42,990 nt of DNA from SFWF01 sp045636705 (GCA_045636705.1 JAZTYA010000028.1:1-42990), one strand, 5' to 3'; positions 1 to 8,190 are shown, numbered from the stretch's first letter. Notes: generated by a model not told the origin, from the letters alone. Program-made: numbers and translations.

Positions 1-54
1 AAATAAAGGTTTATAGAAAAATTTAGAGTATATAGTATATAAAGGGGTTTAATT

Positions 55-1053
55 ATGTCGAATATTAGAGAAATGATTGAAAAGGTTGAAGCTAACACTT
101 TGTCCCCATACGCTACCTTGGCAGCGAATTCAAAAGGAAGAAAAAGATTTGAAGAAAAGGATGCTCTTCGAACCGATTTTCAACGCGACCGCGACAGAAT
201 TATACATTCAAAATCATTCAGAAGACTAAAGCATAAAACTCAAGTTTTTCTCTCTCCTGAATCTGACCATTACAGAACTCGTTTGACACACACTCTTGAG
301 GTATCTCAGATTGCAAGAACCATAGCTCGTGCGTTAAGACTTAATGAGGATTTAACCGAGGCTATCGCCTTAGGTCACGACTTAGGACATACACCTTTTG
401 GACACGCAGGCGAAAGGGCGCTTGATGACTGCGTTCCGTTTGATTTTACGCATTATGAGCAGAGTGTTAGAGTGGTTGAAAAACTCGAAAAGAATTTTAA
501 AGGGTTAAACCTTACTCAAGAGGTTATAAACGGAATTCTTTGTCATACAAAAGGTAAAGAAGCCGATACTCTTGAGGGCAGAATTGTTCGTTTAGCAGAC
601 AAAATTGCTTATATTAATCATGATATTGACGATGCAATTCGTGCGGGTGTTATTTCTGAAAGCGACATACCAACAGAAATTTCAAGCTTTCTCGGCAACT
701 CAAAAAGCAAGAGAATAACCTCTCTTGTAAATTCAATTGTTGCCAACAGTAAAGATGACATCAAAATGGATAGTAAAACAGAGGAGCATTTTTTAAAGCT
801 TCACGAATTCCTTTTTGCAAACGTTTATCGTAACCCTATTGCTAAATCTGAAGAAACAAAGGTTGACGGCATAATTAAAGGGCTTTTCAACTACTATATA
901 CAAAAGCCGGACAGGCTACCTAATGAATATTTAGAAATAATTAGAACAGAAGGATTAGAACGTGCGGTTGCCGACTATATTGCAGGCATGACCGACCATT
1001 ATGCTATTTCTTTCTATTCAGATATATACATACCAAAATCCTGGGGAATATAA
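55..1053 (+). CDS. dgt: dGTP triphosphohydrolase-like HD protein
   Basis: Cytoplasmic HD-domain phosphohydrolase expected to cleave a deoxynucleoside triphosphate (typically dGTP) to the nucleoside and tripolyphosphate, helping control dNTP pools. Seen in the sequence: the N-terminal block RDRDRIIHSKSFRRLKHKTQ typical of this family, then the metal-binding HD signature with His79 (RLTHTLEV), His108-Asp109 and His112 (GHDLGHTPFGHAGE). The 332-residue length fits the shorter Firmicute type, not the roughly 500-residue enterobacterial Dgt. The ATG at 55 has an AAGGGG ribosome site 8-9 bases upstream. It is followed 25 bases later by dnaG and then rpoD, the usual clostridial order, so the three are probably co-transcribed from a promoter at or before the window edge. 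Substrate choice cannot be read from sequence. Confidence 0.95.
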   Translation: MSNIREMIEKVEANTLSPYATLAANSKGRKRFEEKDALRTDFQRDRDRIIHSKSFRRLKHKTQVFLSPESDHYRTRLTHTLEVSQIARTIARALRLNEDLTEAIALGHDLGHTPFGHAGERALDDCVPFDFTHYEQSVRVVEKLEKNFKGLNLTQEVINGILCHTKGKEADTLEGRIVRLADKIAYINHDIDDAIRAGVISESDIPTEISSFLGNSKSKRITSLVNSIVANSKDDIKMDSKTEEHFLKLHEFLFANVYRNPIAKSEETKVDGIIKGLFNYYIQKPDRLPNEYLEIIRTEGLERAVADYIAGMTDHYAISFYSDIYIPKSWGI

Positions 1054-1078
1054 CATTTATAAACGGTGGTGAAATTTA

Positions 1079-2833
1079 GTGGCAATTCCTAGCTCTGTTA
1101 TTGAAGAAATTAAATACAGAAGTGATATTGAATCGGTTATTTCTTCATACATTACCTTAAAGCGCAGAGGAAAAAATTTAATAGGTCTTTGCCCATTCCA
1201 CGGTGAAAAAACTCCTTCCTTTACGGTTTATCCTGACAATGGTTCATTCTATTGTTTCGGTTGCAAGGTTGGAGGCGACGTTTTTACCTTCGTTAAGATG
1301 GCAGAAAATCTCGATTATATTGAGGCGGTTAAACTCCTTGCCGATAGAGCAGGCGTTACCGTTCCTGAAGATGGATATGACGATTCCTTGCATCGCCTTA
1401 AAAATACAATTTACGAAATAAACCGAGAAACAGCTCGTTTTTATCATTCCTATCTTTTAAGCGAAAGTGGTAAATGGGCGCAGGAATATTATCTTGGTCG
1501 CGGCTTATCTCCGAAAACTGTTAAAACTTTCGGTTTAGGCGCTGCTCCTAACGAATGGGATGCACTTTGCAAACATCTAAAAAGCAAGGGCTATTCCTTT
1601 GAAGATATGTATCAGGCTAACGTCGTTTCTAAAAGTCAAAAAGGTTCTTATTTTGACCGATTTAGAAACAGAATTATGTTTCCTATTATAAACGTTAGAG
1701 GCAACGTTGTAGGCTTTAGCGGAAGACGTTATACCGAAGACAAAAACGAGGCAAAATATATAAATACGGGAGATACTCCTGTTTATAAAAAAAGCCATAA
1801 TTTATTTGCGTTAAATCTTGCAAAGTCTAATTGTGCAAAGCAATTAATTTTGGTTGAAGGTAACTTAGACGCAATTTCGTTGCATCAAGCAGGTTTCAAC
1901 AACGCTGTTGCTCCGCTTGGTACCGCATTTACACAAGAACAAGCCCAGTTAATCAGTAGATATACAGAAGAGGTGGTTATCTGCTTTGACTCGGACGAGG
2001 CGGGCAGAGTGGCTACAAAAAAGGCGGTTGACTTGCTTTCAAAAACCGGTGTTTCGATAAAAATCATGAAACTGCCTATGGGCAAGGACCCTGACGAATT
2101 CCTTAAAAAGAATTCACCCGAAGCCTTCGAAAAACTGCTTCAAAGTGCCGTAACGGATATTGAATTCAAACTTTTGAATGCGGCTGATGACGTTGACCCA
2201 AATTCAGATGAAGGTAAGATAAAATATCTAAAAAATGCGGCAGAAATCTTATCTAAAACCTCTGACCCGATTGAAGTTGAGTATTATATTACAAAACTAT
2301 CTTCACAGTATCAGATGTCAAAGGCGGCCATTACCTCTAAGATTGCTCAGTTAAAGCAAGAGGAAAAGAAAAAGGAAAGAAAGAAGGAAATCCAAAAGGT
2401 TATTGGAGATTCCTTTGACCGAAAAGAACTTAACCCTGAAAGAAGGGGCAACGAAAAGGCAGAAAGGGCAGAAAGAACGATAATTTCCGTCCTTATGAAT
2501 CATCCTGATAAGCTAAGTGAGATATCAAAAAATATCGGTGAAAATTCTTTTGTAACTTCATTTAATAAGAGAATTTTCACAGCCGTTAAAGATGCGCTTT
2601 CGATTAATGAATTTTTTGATATTTCCTTACTTGGAGATAAGTTCGGACCCGATGAATTAGGTTTTATTTCAAGGCTTTTAAACGAAGAAAAGGTTAAAGA
2701 AAATATTGACCTTGTTTTAAACGACTGTTTTACAGTTTTAAGAGAAGAAAAAGAACTAAACGTAAATCCTGAGTCAACCGATGAGTGGGAGGCTCTTATG
2801 CAAAAAATAGCAAATAAGAAAAAGGGGAATTAA
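1079..2833 (+). CDS. dnaG: DNA primase
   Basis: Synthesises RNA primers at the replication fork, working with the DnaB helicase encoded at 35791. Domains in order: N-terminal CHC2 zinc finger (Cys38, His41, Cys59, Cys62), RNA polymerase core, TOPRIM domain with the acidic ligands Glu260 (LILVEGNLDA) and Asp304/Asp306 (CFDSDEAGR), then a C-terminal helicase-interaction region from about residue 440. The 584-residue length is normal. The start is a GTG preceded by GGTGGTGAAA; no better ATG is available upstream. rpoD begins 2 bases after its stop codon, so the two are translationally close and transcribed together. Confidence 0.97.
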   Translation: MAIPSSVIEEIKYRSDIESVISSYITLKRRGKNLIGLCPFHGEKTPSFTVYPDNGSFYCFGCKVGGDVFTFVKMAENLDYIEAVKLLADRAGVTVPEDGYDDSLHRLKNTIYEINRETARFYHSYLLSESGKWAQEYYLGRGLSPKTVKTFGLGAAPNEWDALCKHLKSKGYSFEDMYQANVVSKSQKGSYFDRFRNRIMFPIINVRGNVVGFSGRRYTEDKNEAKYINTGDTPVYKKSHNLFALNLAKSNCAKQLILVEGNLDAISLHQAGFNNAVAPLGTAFTQEQAQLISRYTEEVVICFDSDEAGRVATKKAVDLLSKTGVSIKIMKLPMGKDPDEFLKKNSPEAFEKLLQSAVTDIEFKLLNAADDVDPNSDEGKIKYLKNAAEILSKTSDPIEVEYYITKLSSQYQMSKAAITSKIAQLKQEEKKKERKKEIQKVIGDSFDRKELNPERRGNEKAERAERTIISVLMNHPDKLSEISKNIGENSFVTSFNKRIFTAVKDALSINEFFDISLLGDKFGPDELGFISRLLNEEKVKENIDLVLNDCFTVLREEKELNVNPESTDEWEALMQKIANKKKGN

Positions 2834-2835
2834 AC

Positions 2836-3882
2836 ATGGAAAAGGAAGTAAAGAATATAGATACCGATTTAGATGCTGCAGAACAGGAAGAAGTTACTGC
2901 TTTTGACGACCTTGAACCCGATGCAGACGAACTAAATGAACTTTTTGAGGAAACACCCATTCTCGATTTAGATTTTGAAGAAGAACCGAGTGAGGACGAT
3001 TTAAAGTTTGAGGAAATGAATATCGACGCTATCGAAGACGATATGAATTTTGATAACGTTTCTTTAGACGACCCGGTTAAGGTTTATTTGCGTGAAATCG
3101 GCCGTGTTCCGCTTCTATCTTCTGAGGAAGAAATTGAACTTGCAATTAAAATCGGCGACGGAGATATGAAGGCAAAGCAAAGGCTTACAGAAGCTAACCT
3201 TCGTCTTGTTGTTAGTATAGCAAAAAAATACGTTGGTAGAGGTATGTATTTCCTTGACCTCATTCAAGAGGGTAACGTCGGTCTTATCAAGGCTGTTGAT
3301 AAGTTCGATTATACTAAGGGATTCAAGTTCTCAACCTATGCTACTTGGTGGATTCGTCAGGCTATTACCCGTGCAATCGCAGACCAGGCAAGAACCATAA
3401 GAATTCCTGTTCATATGGTTGAAACTATCAACAGACTCAAGAAGATTCAAAGTCAACTTCTTCACGAGAATGGTTATGAGCCTTCAGAAGAACTTATAGC
3501 TGAAAAGATGAACCTTCCCGTTCAGAGAATCACCGAAATTATGCGTGTCGCACAAGAGCCTGTTTCTATGGAAACACCTATCGGTCCTGAGGAAGATTCT
3601 CGTCTTATGGACTTTATTCGCGACGAGGATGCACAGGCTCCGGATGAGGCTGCCTTAAAGACAATAACAAACGAAGATATTGATAACGTATTAAAGACCC
3701 TAACTCCTCGTGAAGAATCGGTTATCAGACTTAGATTTGGACTTAAAGATGGCAGATGTCATACTCTTGAAGAGGTTGGTAGCGAATTTAACGTTACTCG
3801 TGAGAGAATTCGTCAGATTGAGGCAAAGGCTCTTAGAAAACTTCGTCATCCTGTAAGAAGCAACAAGTTTAAGGACAGATAA
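2836..3882 (+). CDS. rpoD: RNA polymerase sigma factor RpoD/SigA
   Basis: Primary vegetative sigma factor; directs RNA polymerase to the TTGACA/TATAAT promoters that recur through this window. The first 80 or so residues are strongly acidic (Asp/Glu-rich), standing in for region 1.1. Region 1.2 begins at DPVKVYLREIGRVPLLS, region 2 carries the invariant core-binding and -10 recognition helices (RFSTYATWWIRQAITRAIAD type, here KFSTYATWWIRQAITRAIAD), region 3 follows, and region 4 ends with the helix-turn-helix VTRERIRQIEAKALRKLR. The 348-residue length is typical of Gram-positive SigA. It has an AAAGGGG ribosome site and lies 2 bases after dnaG. Confidence 0.98.
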   Translation: MEKEVKNIDTDLDAAEQEEVTAFDDLEPDADELNELFEETPILDLDFEEEPSEDDLKFEEMNIDAIEDDMNFDNVSLDDPVKVYLREIGRVPLLSSEEEIELAIKIGDGDMKAKQRLTEANLRLVVSIAKKYVGRGMYFLDLIQEGNVGLIKAVDKFDYTKGFKFSTYATWWIRQAITRAIADQARTIRIPVHMVETINRLKKIQSQLLHENGYEPSEELIAEKMNLPVQRITEIMRVAQEPVSMETPIGPEEDSRLMDFIRDEDAQAPDEAALKTITNEDIDNVLKTLTPREESVIRLRFGLKDGRCHTLEEVGSEFNVTRERIRQIEAKALRKLRHPVRSNKFKDR

Positions 3883-3905
3883 TTTATAAAAGGGGAATAT
3901 TTTCT

Positions 3906-4160
3906 GTGAGATATTCATATAAAACTAGTGGTACTTGCGCTCGAGAGATTAAATTTGACGTTGTTGACGGAAAGGTATATAACGTTGAGTTTGTCGGTGG
4001 CTGCAATGGTAACCTAAAAGGAATTGGCGCATTGGTTGAGGGTGCAGACGTTGATTACGTGATTGATAGACTTTCGTCTATTAGATGCGGGTTTAAAGAC
4101 ACCTCTTGCCCTGACCAGTTAGCAAAAGCGTTAACCGAAGTAAACAACAGAAAAGAGTGA
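3906..4160 (+). CDS. TSCPD domain protein
   Basis: Small cysteine-rich protein of 84 residues belonging to the TSCPD family (TIGR03905 type), related to a C-terminal domain found in some ribonucleotide reductases; the function of the free-standing form is not established. Visible features are GTCAREI near the N-terminus, the central VGGCNGNLKGI block and the C-terminal diagnostic TSCPDQLAKAL. These spaced cysteines suggest metal binding or redox activity, which is inference. The GTG start follows AAAGGGG with a 10-base gap. Its TGA stop overlaps the GTG start of the next gene as GTGA, indicating translational coupling. It sits 23 bases after rpoD with no visible terminator, so it may be the tail of the dgt-dnaG-rpoD operon. 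Confidence 0.85.
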   Translation: MRYSYKTSGTCAREIKFDVVDGKVYNVEFVGGCNGNLKGIGALVEGADVDYVIDRLSSIRCGFKDTSCPDQLAKALTEVNNRKE

Positions 4161-4708
4161 GAAGATTGTTTGAAGATAAGGATATAAAAATCGTTGGCGA
4201 TAATCCTTCTGAATCGGTTAGAATTTACCGTGAACAAGAGCTAAATGCTCTTAAGTGTTCAGAAGAGAAAATATCAAATGCAAAAAGTTTTGGAGCTCAT
4301 ATTGCTAATGAGTTTTTTAAGGCTGCTTCTGCCTATACTGATGCGGTTGAAGACAGCGATTTTGGTATGTACGTCCAAAGATTATATCTTCTTTCTTTTA
4401 CTGTATCGGCAAGCTTTGAAAACTGTATTAAATCGGATGAAATAGTTGGCGTAGCTCAAAAAAGTTTTTTAGATACCGTTAACAAAAATCATCCCGAAAT
4501 CTATAAATACACCTCGGACACGGGCGCTTTCTCTTTCTATTATTTAGCCTTTAGACGAGGCGGAGACCTTGAAAGAAGAATAGGTCAGACATTTGCAATG
4601 CTTTGTAGTCATGACGGTGACCCGATTTATCAAGAACTTGGCGAGGTGCTTTATTGTTGGTTCTCATCCTTGATTTTAGACCTTGCAAAACAGTATAATT
4701 TAGTTTAA
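4157..4708 (+). CDS. conserved-looking protein of unknown function
   Basis: I do not recognise a named family. The product is 183 residues, predicted soluble, helix-rich, with no signal peptide or clear membrane segment. Notable points are a run of aromatic residues in the middle (TGAFSFYYLAFRRGG) and a hydrophobic C-terminal helix (LGEVLYCWFSSLILDLAKQY). Codon use matches its neighbours and the frame is open throughout, so it is very likely a real gene. Its GTG start overlaps the stop of the TSCPD gene by 3 bases, arguing that the pair is co-translated and functionally linked. A promoter for the downstream amidase lies inside its last codons (4670-4699). Confidence 0.8.
   Translation: MRRLFEDKDIKIVGDNPSESVRIYREQELNALKCSEEKISNAKSFGAHIANEFFKAASAYTDAVEDSDFGMYVQRLYLLSFTVSASFENCIKSDEIVGVAQKSFLDTVNKNHPEIYKYTSDTGAFSFYYLAFRRGGDLERRIGQTFAMLCSHDGDPIYQELGEVLYCWFSSLILDLAKQYNLV
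4670..4699 (+). promoter_or_regulatory. SigA-type promoter for the amidase
   Basis: TTGATT at 4670-4675, an 18-base spacer and a perfect TATAAT at 4694-4699, lying within the end of the preceding coding region. Transcription would start near 4706, so the transcript would begin just before the 4719-4755 hairpin. Confidence 0.6.
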
Positions 4709-4718
4709 TTTTCTCATT

Positions 4719-4755
4719 TCACTCCTTAAAAGCATAGAATGCTATTAAGGGGTGA
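4719..4755 (+). promoter_or_regulatory. hairpin leader enclosing the amidase ribosome site
   Basis: An 11-base arm TCACTCCTTAA (4719-4729) pairs with TTAAGGGGTGA (4745-4755) with one G-U pair, and an inner stem AGCAT/ATGCT (4731-4735 with 4739-4743) closes over an AGA loop. The 3' arm is exactly the Shine-Dalgarno sequence of the amidase, so the folded RNA should hide the ribosome site. TTTTT follows at 4756-4760, so the same element could also act as an intrinsic terminator for upstream transcription. The structure is seen; a regulatory role is inference. Confidence 0.7.
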
Positions 4756-4760
4756 TTTTT

Positions 4761-5492
4761 ATTCCTATAATTTATTTAAGTCCGTCAACACAAGAATATA
4801 ACGAGTACGTAACAGGCGGCAACGAAGAACAATATATGAACCTTATTGCTGATGCAATGATTCCGTATCTTAACGCTTCCGGAATTTCTTACGTCAGAAA
4901 CGACCCGGAAAAGACTGTCGGCAACTCTATTAGAGAGTCAAATAGTGGAAGCTATGACCTACACCTTGCGCTCCATTCAAACGCCTCAGGCGGTGTATAT
5001 GGCGCTAATTCAGGTGCAGAATTTTATTATTATCCTTACAGTCAAAAGGGACAGGTGGCGGCAGAAATTTTTGCGAATAATTTTAAAATGATATATCCAA
5101 ATCCCGAAAAGGTGAGAAGTATTCCAACTACAGCTTTAACCGAGGTTAGAAGAACTAAGGCTCCAACTGTTTTGGCGGAAATTGCTTATCACGACAATGT
5201 TTCGGATGCAAACTGGATTAAAAACAACCTTGATTTAATTGCAAGAAACCTTGTAATTTCACTTTGTGATATATTTGATATACCTTTTAATATGCCAAGC
5301 GGTCCTTTTTCGGTTAGAATTCGTACGATGGGTAGCAATCTTAATATCAGAGAACGTCCCGATATAAATAGCGCGGTTATTGGTAGGGTGCCGAATGGCA
5401 CTGTAGTATATGTTTACGGCACACAAGGGGAATGGTTTTTAATAAGCTATAACGGGGTATATGGGTATATAAATGCGAACTATACGGAATAG
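4761..5492 (+). CDS. N-acetylmuramoyl-L-alanine amidase with SH3 domain, ATT start
   Basis: Zinc-dependent cell-wall amidase of the Amidase_3 type, about 180 residues, followed by a bacterial SH3 domain (about 181-243: LNIRERPDINSAVIGRVPNG and a terminal GVYGYINANY) that probably binds peptidoglycan. Numbering from the ATT start, His72 in LHLALHSNAS and Glu140 in VLAEIAYHDN fit the family's zinc ligand and catalytic Glu. The usual first zinc motif (DPGHGG-like) is replaced by LSPSTQE, so this is a variant subfamily. There is no signal peptide, as in some mother-cell lytic enzymes. Start: the first available ordinary start, GTG at 4752, lies inside the Shine-Dalgarno AAGGGGTGAT (4747-4756). 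ATT at 4761 is 8 bases after AAGGGG and begins the protein at PIIYLSPST, as expected for the fold. The 243-residue product is complete. Confidence 0.88.
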   Translation: MPIIYLSPSTQEYNEYVTGGNEEQYMNLIADAMIPYLNASGISYVRNDPEKTVGNSIRESNSGSYDLHLALHSNASGGVYGANSGAEFYYYPYSQKGQVAAEIFANNFKMIYPNPEKVRSIPTTALTEVRRTKAPTVLAEIAYHDNVSDANWIKNNLDLIARNLVISLCDIFDIPFNMPSGPFSVRIRTMGSNLNIRERPDINSAVIGRVPNGTVVYVYGTQGEWFLISYNGVYGYINANYTE

Positions 5493-5496
5493 TAGA

Positions 5497-5525
5497 AAAA
5501 ATCAGGGAAATTTCCCTGATTTTTC
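5497..5525 (+). terminator. intrinsic terminator after the amidase gene
   Basis: A near-perfect inverted repeat, AAATCAGGG and CCCTGATTT around a short AAATTT centre, ends in a T-run and starts within a few bases of the amidase stop codon. Confidence 0.85.
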
Positions 5526-5554
5526 TTGTTTTTTGCGAAAGGTGAGTGTATAAT
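5526..5554 (+). promoter_or_regulatory. SigA-type promoter for the M50-scpAB-dacF-rluB operon
   Basis: TTGTTT at 5526-5531, 17-base spacer, TATAAT at 5549-5554, located right after the amidase terminator and 50 bases before the protease start. Confidence 0.75.
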
Positions 5555-5603
5555 AAATAAAATAGGTTAATTATATAGTTATTAAATGTTGGGAGTTGAT
5601 AAT

Positions 5604-6284
5604 TTGCTTATTGATTTATTGACAGGACAAAGTTTTTCACTTTCAGACGTTATTATTTACGTGCTGTCTGCGCTAACCGTTATCTTTTTAACCATGCCTG
5701 TGCATGAATGGGCGCACGCCTTTGCTGCAACAAAACTTGGCGACCCAACACCAAGGTTTTCAGGAAGACTTTCTCTAAACCCTTTTAATCATATTGATTA
5801 TATGGGTGCCCTTGCTATTTTGGTAATTGGATTTGGTTGGGCAAAGCCTGTTAACGTTAATCCTAATTATTTTAGAAACTATAAGCGTGATATGGCGATT
5901 ACTGCCGCAGCAGGGCCACTTGCTAACCTGGGTGTTGCCTTTGTCGCTCTCTTCTTTTCAAATCTTTTTTATTATTTAGCAGTAGCTATTTTTGAATCAA
6001 TAATTTTGATTTACGTTTGCATGTTCTTTGAATATATCGCATTAATCAATATAGGCCTTGCAGTGTTTAATTTAATACCTATTCCGCCACTTGACGGTTC
6101 AAAGATTTTAGCAATAATATTGCCCGATAGGATATATTATAAGCTTATGCAATATGAAAGATATCTTTATTTCTTGTTGCTTATCCTTATCTTTTCAGAT
6201 GCGCTTCCGCTAGGTGGCATAAGAAATTCAATTTATGAAATTTTAAACTTTATTCCAAGTCGTATTTTTTACTTATTATATTAA
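5604..6284 (+). CDS. site-2 protease family (M50) membrane metalloprotease
   Basis: Integral membrane zinc protease of the M50/rhomboid-like intramembrane class. The active-site helix carries HEWAHAFAA (His34, Glu35, His38) and the third zinc-site motif is the C-terminal NLIPIPPLDGSKI (Asp164), both inside hydrophobic segments. Five or six membrane segments are apparent in 226 residues; there is no PDZ domain. An in-frame ATG at 5586 has no ribosome site, whereas GGGAGTTGAT at 5591-5600 is correctly spaced for the TTG at 5604, so I place the start there. It heads an operon with scpA (15 bases downstream) and scpB, an arrangement common in Clostridia. The substrate is unknown. Confidence 0.9.
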   Translation: MLIDLLTGQSFSLSDVIIYVLSALTVIFLTMPVHEWAHAFAATKLGDPTPRFSGRLSLNPFNHIDYMGALAILVIGFGWAKPVNVNPNYFRNYKRDMAITAAAGPLANLGVAFVALFFSNLFYYLAVAIFESIILIYVCMFFEYIALINIGLAVFNLIPIPPLDGSKILAIILPDRIYYKLMQYERYLYFLLLILIFSDALPLGGIRNSIYEILNFIPSRIFYLLY

Positions 6285-6299
6285 TTTTAAAGAGGTATT

Positions 6300-7022
6300 A
6301 TGGAAAACAAGTTGCTTTACAAAATGGAGGAGTTCGAAGGTCCGCTTGACCTATTGCTCCAACTTATTTCCAGAAACAAACTTAATATTTACGATATAAA
6401 ACTTTCTGTTTTGATAGAACAGTATCTTGAACAGGTTTCTTCCATGCAGGAAAACCAAATGGACGTTTCGAGTGAATTTCTTGAAATGGCTTCTAGACTG
6501 ATTTATATGAAAACGGTTAGCTTACTTCCGCGCCACGAAGAGATTGAGGAACTTAAAAAAGAACTCACGGGCGAACTTTTGGAGTATCAGGTTTGCAAGC
6601 AAATGGCAGAAAAATTCGGCACCATGACCGACGGATTCGACACTTTTGTAAGACCGCCTGAAGAAATAGAGGTTGAAAAAACCTACGAGCTTATACATGA
6701 TAGCTCTGATATCTTTAATGCTTACGTTGTGGCTCTTGGCAGAGCAGACAGAAGACTTCCGCCTACCACAAAAGCATTTACCAAAATCGTTGCCAAGAAG
6801 ATACATTCGGTTTCTTCAAAAATCATCTTCGTAATGAGAAAACTTTGGGGTAAGGGCAAAAAGAAAATGTCCAGTCTTTACAGTTCGGCACAGGACAGGT
6901 CGGAGCTTGTTGCTACGTTTTTAGCCGTGCTAGAGCTTGCAAAGGCTAACCGAATTAAAATTACAGGTGAACAGGATGATACCGAAATTGAGCTTTTAAA
7001 GGAGAAACGCCGTAATGGATAA
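6300..7022 (+). CDS. scpA: segregation and condensation protein A
   Basis: Kleisin subunit that bridges the SMC dimer and, with ScpB, forms the bacterial condensin used in chromosome compaction and segregation. The N-terminal signature FEGPLDLLLQLISRNKLNIY, the following LEQVSSMQENQMDVSSEFLEMAS helix region and the C-terminal winged helix (LVATFLAVLELAKANRIKI) are all present in 240 residues, a normal length. The last 8 bases overlap the start of scpB, so the two are translationally coupled, as in most Firmicutes. The ATG follows AAAGAGG. Confidence 0.96.
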   Translation: MENKLLYKMEEFEGPLDLLLQLISRNKLNIYDIKLSVLIEQYLEQVSSMQENQMDVSSEFLEMASRLIYMKTVSLLPRHEEIEELKKELTGELLEYQVCKQMAEKFGTMTDGFDTFVRPPEEIEVEKTYELIHDSSDIFNAYVVALGRADRRLPPTTKAFTKIVAKKIHSVSSKIIFVMRKLWGKGKKKMSSLYSSAQDRSELVATFLAVLELAKANRIKITGEQDDTEIELLKEKRRNG

Positions 7023-7578
7023 TATTGAAATGATAAAAGCTTTAGAGGCAGTTCTCTTTACAAGTGGAGAACCTGTTTCTAAGTCGAGAATTGCACAGAC
7101 CTTTGAAATTACCGAAAAGCAAGCGGTAAACCTTGCTGAGTCTGCTAAAAAGCATATTGAAGAAGCTAATCTAGGGTTTACATTAGCTGTACTTGATGAT
7201 TCTTATCAGCTTATTTCTAAAAAAGAATATGCGGAATATATCAAGAAAACCTTTGATATTAAGAGAAGAACTCCTTTATCAACTGCGGCTTTAGAGGTTT
7301 TAGCGGTAATTGCTTATAATCAACCTGTGACAAAGGCTTTTGTCGAGCAGGTAAGAGGGGTAGACTGTTCGGGCGTTGTTTCGACCCTTCTTGAAAAGAA
7401 CCTAATTGAAGAAAAGGGAAGACTTGAACTTCCCGGAAGACCTCTTTTGTACGGAACTACAAAAAACTTTTTAAGATGTTTTTCTTTGACTTCTTTGGAC
7501 GAGCTTCCAAAGCTTCCTGACAAGAATATTGAATCGGCAGAATTTGCTGAGCAGTTAGAGGTAATAGCAGATATTTAA
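7015..7578 (+). CDS. scpB: segregation and condensation protein B
   Basis: Dimeric winged-helix partner of ScpA in the SMC condensin complex. The sequence shows the family's EAVLFTSGEPVS opening, the LSTAALEVLAVIAYNQPVTK block and VRGVDCSGVVSTLLEKNLIEEKGR across two winged-helix domains in 187 residues. Its start overlaps scpA by 8 bases with GGAGAAACGCC as the ribosome site inside scpA. It is followed 15 bases later by a DUF2953 gene. Confidence 0.96.
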   Translation: MDNIEMIKALEAVLFTSGEPVSKSRIAQTFEITEKQAVNLAESAKKHIEEANLGFTLAVLDDSYQLISKKEYAEYIKKTFDIKRRTPLSTAALEVLAVIAYNQPVTKAFVEQVRGVDCSGVVSTLLEKNLIEEKGRLELPGRPLLYGTTKNFLRCFSLTSLDELPKLPDKNIESAEFAEQLEVIADI

Positions 7579-7593
7579 TTTTGGGGTGATAGA

Positions 7594-8190
7594 TTGGTAG
7601 CGTTATATGTAATTTTAGTTATTTTGGCTTTGATTATATGTTTGTTATTTACCAATATTAAGGTTGCCTTTTCATATAAGGACAAGCTTTCTTTGAGAAT
7701 TAAATATTTTATAACTGTTTTTGACTCGGACAAACCAAAGACTAATAAAAAAAGCGCAGATACGCCTTCAAAAAAGCAAAAGAAGAGCGCTTTTAGTCTT
7801 AAACAATTAGAAGGGTATTTTAAATCCTACGAGTCTGTAATCGCATTTTTTAAGCTTTTAAGCGAACTGCTTACTGAGTTTGGAAAATTTTTAAACAGGG
7901 TTCATCTTTATAATACTGAAATTGCTGTTACGGTTGCGGACAAAGATGCGGCTGCTACGGCAATAAAGTATGGAGCTTGTTGTTCGGTTGTTTATCCGGC
8001 AGTAACCCTTTTATCAAACACAGTAAAATTTTCTCCAAAAACTATTGATATAACCTCTGACTTTACAGGAGAAAATTTTTCGCTTAGCATATATACCGAT
8101 ATATCGGTAAAACCTATTTATGTTATAATTTTTCTAGTTTCTTTGGCACTTTCGTATATTAAATTAAGATTAGAGAGGAATAAAAAATGA
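7594..8190 (+). CDS. ytfI: DUF2953 membrane-anchored protein (YtfI-like)
   Basis: Protein of unknown biochemical function with one N-terminal membrane segment (about residues 2-20), a lysine-rich linker (around 45-65) and a C-terminal hydrophobic stretch (about 170-190). It is the DUF2953/YtfI type mainly by position: in Bacillus and Clostridia this gene directly precedes ytfJ/gerW, as here, with a 4-base ATGA overlap. The start is TTG at 7594 preceded by GGGGTGAT at 7583-7590. The link to GerW suggests a role in the spore or its cortex, which is inference. Confidence 0.8.
   Translation: MVALYVILVILALIICLLFTNIKVAFSYKDKLSLRIKYFITVFDSDKPKTNKKSADTPSKKQKKSAFSLKQLEGYFKSYESVIAFFKLLSELLTEFGKFLNRVHLYNTEIAVTVADKDAAATAIKYGACCSVVYPAVTLLSNTVKFSPKTIDITSDFTGENFSLSIYTDISVKPIYVIIFLVSLALSYIKLRLERNKK

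Noticed and set aside
4733..4740. CATAGAAT resembling the -10 element of a mother-cell (SigE/SigK) promoter for the amidase
   Set aside because: A transcript from there would start inside the ribosome site and no matching -35 box is present; the bases are explained by the hairpin inner stem.
4752..4754. GTG as the start codon of the amidase gene
   Set aside because: It lies inside the Shine-Dalgarno sequence GGGGTGAT and would have no ribosome site of its own; the added residues (MIF) are not part of the fold.
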